A stretch of 37,831 nucleotides of DNA from a virus: the IMG/VR virus record IMGVR_UViG_3300042309_000614, positions 1 to 37,831 of that record; one strand, given 5' to 3'. Position 1 is the first letter of the stretch; each line of letters begins with the position of its first letter. Below the pieces are notes generated by a model. That model did not search any database. It was not told the origin of the DNA and saw only the letters and a program-made list of their open reading frames with translations. Positions 31,158 through 36,892 of the stretch are shown in pieces. The translations under genes and the position numbers were made by a program.

Positions 31158-31429
31158 TTGCCCATTTTTGCTTCCCATGCCATTTCAGCAGCATCAATTT
31201 CATTTTCGATTTCGTCTTGAATCTTAGCTTCTTCAATTTCTTCGCTGAATTGGCTATCAAGTTCGTGCTTACATAGCATTAGAGTTGCCATATCTCGCAC
31301 TGGTCGGTTTAAATCTTCATCTTCATGGTTAAAAATTAGGTTGTCTATTACACAACCGCCAGCTGTTACTTCTACATCGCATGAGTATGTGAAGCCGTTT
31401 AAGTCAAATACATGGTTTTTTACTTTCAT
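31154..31429 (-). CDS. Hypothetical acidic protein
   Basis: This is a 91-residue acidic protein with an N-terminal beta region (KNHVFDLNGFTYSCDVEVTAGGCVIDNLIFNHEDEDLN) and an acidic helical C-terminus (QFSEEIEEAKIQDEIENEIDAAEMAWEAKMGK). It is first in the recombination operon behind the 31448-31478 promoter. Function unknown. Acidic DNA-mimic proteins are one possibility. Confidence 0.55.
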   Translation of the reverse strand: MKVKNHVFDLNGFTYSCDVEVTAGGCVIDNLIFNHEDEDLNRPVRDMATLMLCKHELDSQFSEEIEEAKIQDEIENEIDAAEMAWEAKMGK

Positions 31430-31447
31430 TGTTTATGGTTTAGAGTT

Positions 31448-31478
31448 CAAAAATACATTCTTTTTTGATAATTAAAAA
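31448..31478 (-). promoter_or_regulatory. Promoter with palindromic operator, early recombination block
   Basis: -7 element TATTTTTG (31448-31455) lies 17 bp from a TTTTTA -33 box (31473-31478). The N17 and -33 lie in TTTTTGATAATTAAAAA (31462-31478), which matches 15 of 17 bases of the element at 33412-33428. The start codon of the first gene is at 31429, giving a leader of about 15-20 nt. Confidence 0.6.
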
Positions 31479-31484
31479 TAAATA

Positions 31485-31721
31485 TCAAATCTTTTTTTCA
31501 GTTAGTACTTCATGCTCCTGAATGTCGATGTAATGCATGATAATATTAAGGTTAGTCGCTTGGGTTAATTGTTGGTCATTGTTATCCAACCATCTTTGAA
31601 GCGTTCCCTCGCTGCATTCATTAGCGACCATTAGTTTGAGTTTTACGCTTCTATTCTTTCTGATTAGTGCGATTGTCTTTGCGCTTAATTCGAGCGGTTT
31701 TTCGGGTGTTTTTTTTCTCAT
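31485..31721 (-). CDS. Putative HTH-type regulator
   Basis: This 78-residue protein has a helix-turn-helix-like segment, LKLMVANECSEGTLQRWLDNNDQQLTQATNLNIIMHYID, between a basic Pro-rich N-terminus and a short polar tail. It may act on the adjacent 31448-31478 promoter. Helical content is predicted high. Assignment is by pattern, so it could also be a non-DNA-binding helical protein. Confidence 0.5.
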   Translation of the reverse strand: MRKKTPEKPLELSAKTIALIRKNRSVKLKLMVANECSEGTLQRWLDNNDQQLTQATNLNIIMHYIDIQEHEVLTEKKI

Positions 31722-31724
31722 TGT

Positions 31725-31922
31725 TTAATTTAATTGGTGGTGAAAATGTTCTATTTCGTTAATAGGCTCTATTGATAGCGTGTCTTTGCCATATAAACAA
31801 GCCATTTCGCTAAAGGTGTCAATTAATTCTTTTCCTTTTAAATAGGCTGCGACTATTACTTTAGAGCCTTTTTTGCTGGTCCTGACAATTTTAGCAAGTC
31901 CTGTGATTTCTCGTTTTTTCAT
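31725..31922 (-). CDS. Hypothetical small basic protein
   Basis: This 65-residue basic protein (KKREITGLAKIVRTSKKGSKVIVAAYLKGKELIDTFSEMACLYGKDTLSIEP) is predicted to be beta-alpha, with His-rich end (FHHQLN). It abuts both neighbours (3-6 nt). No family recognised. Confidence 0.55.
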   Translation of the reverse strand: MKKREITGLAKIVRTSKKGSKVIVAAYLKGKELIDTFSEMACLYGKDTLSIEPINEIEHFHHQLN

Positions 31923-31927
31923 TTTGT

Positions 31928-32620
31928 TTATTTATTTTGCAATGAAACTCTATTGCTTACAGATGTTCTTTTATTTATCATGTTTTCAAACATTAACAAG
32001 TAATCAGATGTATTGGCTTGTTGCTTTATTATTAAAACATTATCATGAATCTTTTTAATAGCCTTTTTATCTGCTTTTGCGTAAAGTTCCACAATAGCCT
32101 CTACAAATTTGTTGGTCAAATTAAATTTTAAAAATGAAAATGTTGTTTTTAAATCAACTGCTATGTCATTTCTTTTAGGGTTAAGGTCTGATAATATGCC
32201 AGCTTTTATTTTTTTGGGCTTTGAATTTGGTACACAAATAGACAATGTGTTGCTAATTCCTAACTTGTATTGGTTATCAAAATCTCTAATTGATTCATAT
32301 ATTCTATTACCATTTTCTGCATAGTGCTTTATGTAGGATTCAAGCCGCCATACTTCAGCAGATTTATTTAATTCAATCATAACATCATCTGACTTTTCTA
32401 TGTTGTCATAAATAGAATACGCTATTTCTAAGCCTAATTCTCGACAAGCATAAAATCTGTTTTGCCCATCTAATATTTCAAAATTGCTGTTAACCAATAT
32501 TGGGAAGGCATCTATGTAGCCTATTTTTTTAATGGATTCTACAATTCGCTTGTAGTGTTTAACATCTCTGTTATTGGTTTTGAATTTAAAAATTTCGTAG
32601 TTTTTAGTTTTGAATGTCAT
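31928..32620 (-). CDS. ParB-like nuclease-domain protein
   Basis: This 230-residue protein has the ParB/Srx-like N-terminus: YKRIVESIKKIGYIDAFPILVNSNFEILDGQNRFYACRELGLEIAYSIYDNI, with the DGQNRxYACRELG motif. The C-terminal two thirds are helical. It is distinct in sequence from the ParB-like protein at 22002-22628. A role in early DNA metabolism or in host-DNA interference is plausible; direct role not determined. ATGA overlap with the small TM gene upstream. Confidence 0.75.
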   Translation of the reverse strand: MTFKTKNYEIFKFKTNNRDVKHYKRIVESIKKIGYIDAFPILVNSNFEILDGQNRFYACRELGLEIAYSIYDNIEKSDDVMIELNKSAEVWRLESYIKHYAENGNRIYESIRDFDNQYKLGISNTLSICVPNSKPKKIKAGILSDLNPKRNDIAVDLKTTFSFLKFNLTNKFVEAIVELYAKADKKAIKKIHDNVLIIKQQANTSDYLLMFENMINKRTSVSNRVSLQNK

Positions 32621-32826
32621 TTTGATTTATTTTGATTGTGAATATAATTTGCCCAAGTGTTGAATTCTATTTGTTGTGAATTTTCACACGTTTTTGTTCC
32701 CATTGGTTCTATGTCTGATTTTTCGCTTTTTCGCAATTCGATTAGAATTAACTTAGTGAAAAGGGCAAAAAGTGAGCAAAAAAGCATGATGAGAAAGATT
32801 CCGAAAATGATGTGATGTGCTGTCAT
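32617..32826 (-). CDS. Small single-TM protein
   Basis: This 69-residue protein starts with a hydrophobic segment (HIIFGIFLIMLFCSLFALFTKLILIELR), followed by a polar C-terminal region (KSDIEPMGTKTCENSQQIEFNTWANYI). It is probably an inner-membrane protein with a cytoplasmic tail. Overlaps the ParB-like gene start by 4 nt. Candidates are superinfection exclusion or host takeover; no family recognised. Confidence 0.6.
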   Translation of the reverse strand: MTAHHIIFGIFLIMLFCSLFALFTKLILIELRKSEKSDIEPMGTKTCENSQQIEFNTWANYIHNQNKSK

Positions 32827-32837
32827 TTGTTTTGGTT

Positions 32838-32999
32838 TTAATGGTTATTAATTTCTAAATGTATTAAAATGCTTTTTAAAGTTCCTTCCAGCATTCCGAT
32901 TATTTTTGCGTTGGATTCTTCGTTTTCCCACATCTTTTGAGAAGTGCTTAAATTGGTTTCAATGTACTTGATTAATTGCTTTCTTTCTTCGTTTGTCAT
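32838..32999 (-). CDS. Small helical hypothetical protein
   Basis: This 53-residue ORF (MTNEERKQLIKYIETNLSTS...) is helical and charged: QKMWENEESNAKIIGMLEGTLKSILIHLE. It fills most of the gap between the terminator at 33021 and the TM gene. It uses the same TGTTTTGGTTTT-type leader as its neighbours, supporting translation. No family recognised. Confidence 0.55.
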   Translation of the reverse strand: MTNEERKQLIKYIETNLSTSQKMWENEESNAKIIGMLEGTLKSILIHLEINNH

Positions 33000-33020
33000 T
33001 TGTTTTGGTTTTTAGGTTTT

Positions 33021-33043
33021 AAAAAATGGCTGTCTTTCCAGCC
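33021..33043 (-). terminator. Probable intrinsic terminator
   Basis: In the leftward transcript GGCTG-GAAAGA-CAGCC is followed within 2 nt by six U. It ends the monocistronic unit started by the 33398-33428 promoter. Confidence 0.6.
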
Positions 33044-33081
33044 TGTCAACCCTGTACGAATACTGTGGGATTTTTATCTTT

Positions 33082-33112
33082 AAAGTAGATTAGCTTTTAA
33101 CTAATCTACTTT
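33082..33112. repeat. 12-bp perfect inverted repeat at gene end
   Basis: AAAGTAGATTAG and CTAATCTACTTT flank CTTTTAA. The hairpin spans the stop codon of the gene at 33090. A T run follows on the plus strand, so it resembles a rightward terminator, although there is no rightward gene nearby. It may instead protect the mRNA end. Confidence 0.5.
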
Positions 33113-33368
33113 TTTCTAATTTATGTTCTTCCAATTTTCTTTTGTAAATTTCGTTACATTTTTTGCATCTGTGTTTTTCTTCTATTTTAGCAAAAACATT
33201 CCATTTCTCAATCTCTAAACTAAATTCGTACGGATTGTTTCTGTTTGCTGAACCTGTACCGCAAGACATTTTAGCTCCTGTTTCAAATTTTAAAGTTTTA
33301 ACTTCGCTATTTCCGTTTGCGTCTAATCTTAAAGCTGACATTGCTAAGTGTGATTTGTGAGTTGCCAT
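33090..33368 (-). CDS. Small basic zinc-ribbon-like protein
   Basis: The start chosen is the ATG at 33366-33368 (MATHKSHLAMSALRLDANG, 92 residues), because the upstream codons lie in the promoter region. The C-terminus contains HRCKKCNEIYKRKLEEHKLEKSRLV, a CxxC with flanking His that could bind zinc, in a basic helix. Probably a small nucleic-acid-associated protein. It is a monocistron: promoter 33398-33428 upstream and a terminator downstream. No family recognised. Confidence 0.6.
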   Translation of the reverse strand: MATHKSHLAMSALRLDANGNSEVKTLKFETGAKMSCGTGSANRNNPYEFSLEIEKWNVFAKIEEKHRCKKCNEIYKRKLEEHKLEKSRLVKS

Positions 33369-33397
33369 TTTTTTGGTTTTTGTTGTTATTAATAGCA

Positions 33398-33428
33398 CAA
33401 AGATATACCTATTTTTGATATTCAAAAA
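33398..33428 (-). promoter_or_regulatory. Bacteroidetes promoter with palindromic operator
   Basis: TTTTTG (33423-33428), a 17-bp spacer, then TATCTTTG (33398-33405): a near-ideal TTTG-N17-TAnnTTTG. The -33 and spacer are inside TTTTTGATATTCAAAAA (33412-33428), a 7-bp inverted repeat with a 3-bp centre. The element is shared with 31462-31478. Confidence 0.7.
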
Positions 33429-33497
33429 TAAATACAGCAATTATTTTGTTAAAATTTTTAGAATTGGCTGAAAGCCTTGTGGCAGTAAGGAAGAAAT

Positions 33498-33716
33498 TTA
33501 TCCCTCTAAGTACTCTTCATCTGTTTCGGTCTCGTATATCTCGACTAATTTAAGAGCGTCATTTACATTGCTCCAAGTCTTTAAATATGGGATTCCCATT
33601 GCTTTAATCTTAGCAATAGCATTTAAGTAAGTATCAGTCATAACTGTTATGTTTATTCTTTCTCCACTATCATCTTCAACATAAAAAATCCAAACATAAT
33701 TACATTCCGTAGTCAT
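33498..33716 (-). CDS. Hypothetical protein
   Basis: The start chosen is the ATG at 33714-33716 (MTTECNYVWIFYVEDDSGERINI, 72 residues); an ATG at 33740 would add 8 residues. It is acidic, alpha/beta with a beta start and helix (DTYLNAIAKIKAMGIPYLKTW). Overlaps the phosphoesterase end by 17 nt. No family recognised. Confidence 0.55.
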   Translation of the reverse strand: MTTECNYVWIFYVEDDSGERINITVMTDTYLNAIAKIKAMGIPYLKTWSNVNDALKLVEIYETETDEEYLEG

Positions 33717-34932
33717 AGTCTTTAGGTTTAAGCCATTCAAAATAAAATGTTGTAAGCCCTTTTTCGTTTTCGTTCAAATTCACGTCCATAATATTGAATC
33801 CGCTTCTACCTTTGCTAAAGTTAGTTTGCACCCATTCAGATGCAGGAGAAAGAGCCAAATAATTATGATAATCGCAGTTATCAATAGTCATGTTATCAAT
33901 TAATTGTAAGTGAGTATCGCCCTTTTCAAACGTGCAAAAGTATTTTTCGAGATTATGATGCTTGATATACTCTTTGATTTTGTCTTTTTGCTTTGCATCT
34001 AAAATAGGTTTAAAGCCGAACTTAAGGTTTTTGGCATCTTTGCCATGTGAAAGTATAAAACAATGCTTACCTATGATATAGTGCCCTATAAAACGCTGAT
34101 AAATGTGATACTCTATTTTTCCGTACTTAGCTTTTAAAATCTCTTTGGCTGAATAATTTATGATATAATCAAAATCATTCGAGTGATTTGAATTGGTAAT
34201 CGAGTGAACTACTATTTTTGTTTTGAAAACTTGCAAAGCGTTAAACAATTCGACAAAAAAACTTACACCAACTTTGAACGCTTTTTTATTATCCATGTTT
34301 TGAGGTAGGTTGTGTCCTTTGCGCACTGTTTGACCGTCCCAACCATCCATAAAATCCCCCAAATTAATTAAATGAATTTCTTTATACTGCTTACATTTGG
34401 TGAACTGCGATACTTTTTTCAATATCACATCTACTCTACTGCTTAACACCTTTTCGTTCCACACCTCTCCATACAATCCGTTGCCATCTTCGTTAGTTTC
34501 CATGCCCACGTGAACGTCTGTTATAATTACTCTCAACAAGTTGTCAGACTTTACAGTTGGTAGTTTACTGTAAACCTTATTAATTTTACTAAAGTCTAAT
34601 TCCTTTAAACAGTCTTTAATTTCTTCAATTGTTATTTCTCGATTCTTTTCAGGCTCTGCAATTACCCACTGCTGCTGACTGTTTATGTTAGTCGATATTC
34701 TTTTGATTGCGAAATTTTCAGGAATATCAATACTCGGAGTGACTAACTTTTGAACTTCGCCAATCACTTCGCCATTTTTCAGGCTTTGTTTGACCGTTAT
34801 CATTTCGGATTGTATGGCACATCTTATTGAATTGTACGTACCGATTCCAAATGCTGATAACCTTCTAGCATAAGCACGTTGACTTTCACCCTGCATTTGA
34901 GGATGTTCCTGAATCAATTGTTTTAAACTCAT
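33700..34932 (-). CDS. Metallophosphoesterase with N-terminal HTH-like region
   Basis: This 410-residue protein has a calcineurin-like phosphoesterase domain: VIITDVHVGM (Asp-x-His), HLINLGDFMDGWDG (GDxxD), a HSITNSNHSNDF (GNH-type, here NSNH) segment, LSHGKDAK and EKGDTHLQLI (His). The N-terminal ~90 residues resemble a recombinase-type helix-turn-helix (EHPQMQGESQRAYARRLSAFGIGTYNSIR). It may act on DNA or nucleotide substrates. It sits between the candidate spanin and the early genes. Substrate unknown. Confidence 0.8.
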   Translation of the reverse strand: MSLKQLIQEHPQMQGESQRAYARRLSAFGIGTYNSIRCAIQSEMITVKQSLKNGEVIGEVQKLVTPSIDIPENFAIKRISTNINSQQQWVIAEPEKNREITIEEIKDCLKELDFSKINKVYSKLPTVKSDNLLRVIITDVHVGMETNEDGNGLYGEVWNEKVLSSRVDVILKKVSQFTKCKQYKEIHLINLGDFMDGWDGQTVRKGHNLPQNMDNKKAFKVGVSFFVELFNALQVFKTKIVVHSITNSNHSNDFDYIINYSAKEILKAKYGKIEYHIYQRFIGHYIIGKHCFILSHGKDAKNLKFGFKPILDAKQKDKIKEYIKHHNLEKYFCTFEKGDTHLQLIDNMTIDNCDYHNYLALSPASEWVQTNFSKGRSGFNIMDVNLNENEKGLTTFYFEWLKPKDYDYGM

Positions 34933-35558
34933 TTAAATCGTATTTTTTGGCTAAATCGGATTCCGATTTCAGGCTGTAAATTGTTATTTATACCGCCATT
35001 TAAGCCGATTAAATGTTTATCGGATATAATTGCATCAAAAGCCACTCCACCTCTGTAATTCGCCAATGTTTGACCTTTTAAAGCCACTCCACCGTATAAC
35101 CCTGCATAGACTTTTACTAATGACTGTTTTTTCTCTACTGTATTTGTTCGTTCAACTATTTTAATTACATCAGGTTTCAAGTTCTGAAATTCAACTGCGA
35201 CATCAATTAATTCATTAGCCGTTACAGTTGCGCTCATTCTTGCTCTAAAGCTGTCAGGATAGTGAGTGAGTGTTTCATAATAGTTAGTGTCAAGGCATTT
35301 GTTTACATTAAACATTGAACTGTCAACTTTTATGTTTACAGAATCAGTAAATTTAGCGGTTTTCACTTTCTTTGGTTTGCCTTTTATTAAGGTTATAGGT
35401 GTAGTATCTTTTGGCACTATTGAATCCCTTATCGAAACTGTTTGAGAACGTATTTCAGGGCATTTGTTGTGCGTATAACCTCCGTAAAATCCTATCCCCA
35501 ATCCTAAAATAAATAGTAAACCAAAAATAATTAGCAGGTCGTAATTAAGTCTTTTCAT
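34929..35558 (-). CDS. Candidate inner-to-outer-membrane spanin-like protein
   Basis: This 209-residue protein has an N-terminal membrane anchor (YDLLIIFGLLFILGLGIGFYGGY) and a periplasmic-type middle region. Its C-terminus is rich in alternating hydrophobic strands (VYAGLYGGVALKGQTLANYRGGVAFDAIISDKHLIGLNGGINNNLQPEIGIRFSQKIRFK), as in beta-barrel hairpins of outer-membrane proteins, and ends in an aromatic-basic terminus. It follows the endolysin by 14-nt overlap. It may link both membranes during lysis. The anchor-plus-C-terminal pattern may match DUF6808-type phage proteins. Function inferred. Confidence 0.5.
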   Translation of the reverse strand: MKRLNYDLLIIFGLLFILGLGIGFYGGYTHNKCPEIRSQTVSIRDSIVPKDTTPITLIKGKPKKVKTAKFTDSVNIKVDSSMFNVNKCLDTNYYETLTHYPDSFRARMSATVTANELIDVAVEFQNLKPDVIKIVERTNTVEKKQSLVKVYAGLYGGVALKGQTLANYRGGVAFDAIISDKHLIGLNGGINNNLQPEIGIRFSQKIRFK

Positions 35559-36048
35559 GTTTTTGTTTTAATTCGCTTGCAAAATAATCAATATATCGAA
35601 CTTGACCGTTTTTTAATTTGACCGCAACTAAAACTTCATTCTTTAAATTCTTTTCATCATATCCAATATGTAACCAACGAGGATTGTTTTCATCTCCAAA
35701 CTCCCAAATTAACTTACTCCATTGTAAACCTGATTTGAGTAACCATTTAAAAACTTCGCCACTAATATTTACACCATCCTTAATAAAAGTTTCATCAAAT
35801 GCTTTGCCTTGCAAATGTTCGCTCTTTTTAGCCCCTTTAACAGCGTTGTTTAACCTTTCACATCTATAAGCTACTGTTGGACTAAATGAGCCAAATTTTG
35901 CCCTTATTGGCTCTGCTAAGTGTTGTGCTAATTTGCGAAGATTATCAACTATTTCTTTACTCGGTTGGTATTGTTCAGCAAATCCGTTTTTCATTGCCGT
36001 TTCAGAAGTCGTAAATTCTGCTAAAGAAAAGTTTGTAGTTAATTTCAT
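35545..36048 (-). CDS. Endolysin, M15 (VanY-like) peptidase
   Basis: This is a 167-residue enzyme. VanY/M15 motif residues are His78 and Asp85 in SEHLQGKAFDE, Glu116 in IWEFGDE and His127 in RWLHIGYDE, with Arg62 in VAYRCERLN. It should hydrolyse peptide bonds in peptidoglycan stem peptides (D-Ala-D-Ala or L-Ala-D-Glu-type). It has no signal peptide, so release depends on the holin encoded just upstream. It overlaps the candidate spanin gene by 14 nt. Confidence 0.9.
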   Translation of the reverse strand: MKLTTNFSLAEFTTSETAMKNGFAEQYQPSKEIVDNLRKLAQHLAEPIRAKFGSFSPTVAYRCERLNNAVKGAKKSEHLQGKAFDETFIKDGVNISGEVFKWLLKSGLQWSKLIWEFGDENNPRWLHIGYDEKNLKNEVLVAVKLKNGQVRYIDYFASELKQKHEKT

Positions 36049-36081
36049 TTTCTTATATTTGTGCTTTCATTTGGTTTTGGT

Positions 36082-36336
36082 TTAGGATTGGGATTCTTCG
36101 GAGTCCCTTTTCTTTTTCCCAAAACTCAAAACAGCGTAAACCTTTGGAAAACATATTTGCTTTTCCTTTGGCATATTTTCGCCAAATAACTTAGTCTCAA
36201 CTTTAGTTAATCGAATTTCTAAATTTTGGATTTTTTCCAACTTCCTGTCAATGTCATTTAATTTAGCTACAGCAAAAAAAGCTATCACTGCTATTAATAC
36301 ACCAAAGACATTTATCTCATAACTAATTCTCATCAT
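36082..36336 (-). CDS. Small one-TM lysis-cassette protein, right copy
   Basis: This is an 84-residue homologue of the 407-664 protein. The tail (ETKLFGENMPKEKQICFPKVYAVLSFGKKKRD) is nearly identical to the left copy, whereas the N-terminal membrane half (MMRISYEINVFGVLIAVIAFFAV) differs. Variation of the anchor with conservation of the tail suggests modular exchange. Start is one of two adjacent ATGs at 36336 and 36333. It overlaps the holin upstream by 14 nt. Confidence 0.7.
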   Translation of the reverse strand: MMRISYEINVFGVLIAVIAFFAVAKLNDIDRKLEKIQNLEIRLTKVETKLFGENMPKEKQICFPKVYAVLSFGKKKRDSEESQS

Positions 36337-36577
36337 TCTTTTCTTTTCTTAATAAAAATGAATTGTAAGCTCCATAGCCATACAATGTCGAACTTAATAA
36401 AACAATAGAACCAGTGTCAAATCCATTTACGCACGCAACACAACATAGTCGTAAAGTCGCATAGGCAACTATAATTAATGTCGCACTAGTAAACGAAACA
36501 AAGCGTTCTATTTTCTTTGAACTTAAATAACTTTTTTGCGCTGAAAAAGTTGCATATAAATCACTCCACAATCTCAT
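36323..36577 (-). CDS. Putative two-TM holin, right copy
   Basis: This 84-residue homologue of the holin at 648-914 has the same two membrane segments and the same LRLCCVAC cluster, with a shorter C-terminal tail (RKEKNDEN). It starts MRLWSDLYATF. Its first ~30 bases have a second copy at 36697-36726, before the added small ORF. The left copy has a single version, so the insert is variant-specific. Confidence 0.65.
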   Translation of the reverse strand: MRLWSDLYATFSAQKSYLSSKKIERFVSFTSATLIIVAYATLRLCCVACVNGFDTGSIVLLSSTLYGYGAYNSFLLRKEKNDEN

Positions 36578-36726
36578 TTTTCTTTATTTTTTCCGATAGT
36601 CATTCCGATGGTTTCTACTTTCGCATCTTCTACGTACCATTTGTTTATAGAATTATTTAATCTAAATTTATTAGTGTTTTTTCCCATGGTTATTAAAGTC
36701 GCATATAAATCACTCCACAATCTCAT
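36574..36726 (-). CDS. Small inserted ORF fused to a duplicated holin start
   Basis: Reading from ATG 36724-36726 gives MRLWSDLYAT followed in frame by LITMGKNTNKFRLNNSINKWYV..., total 50 residues. The first 10 residues are those of the holin start. The downstream ATG at 36687 gives a 37-residue form. The TGA overlaps the holin ATG as ATGA. The start overlaps the preceding gene by 17 nt, as the holin does in the left copy. The hydrophilic basic product has no known family. Confidence 0.5.
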   Translation of the reverse strand: MRLWSDLYATLITMGKNTNKFRLNNSINKWYVEDAKVETIGMTIGKNKEK

Positions 36727-36892
36727 CTTCTATTGGTTGGTTTTTAATTAACTCATCATAAAATACTTTTCTTTCTTGTTCGCTTTCAAAGAAATAGTAT
36801 TTTTCTCCATCGAAATGACTGCCAAACTTTGTGTCGGGAATCTCTTTTGGGGAAAATCCGTTGTCTTTAAATATCGCTTTAATTATTATCAT
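36710..36892 (-). CDS. Small acidic protein after the fibre, right copy
   Basis: Starting at ATG 36890-36892 (MIIIKAIFKDNGFSPKEIP, 60 residues); an earlier ATG inside the fibre gene is less likely. It shares FFESEQE and the IEDEIVE tail with the 52-residue protein at 898-1056 but has a different N-terminal half. The ATGA overlap with the fibre stop is conserved. Co-variation with the fibre tip suggests partnership with it. Confidence 0.65.
   Translation of the reverse strand: MIIIKAIFKDNGFSPKEIPDTKFGSHFDGEKYYFFESEQERKVFYDELIKNQPIEDEIVE

Noticed and set aside
33082-33112. Strong leftward terminator
   Set aside because: The leftward side lacks a good T run; the one at 33021-33043 is better. 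Kept as an inverted repeat.
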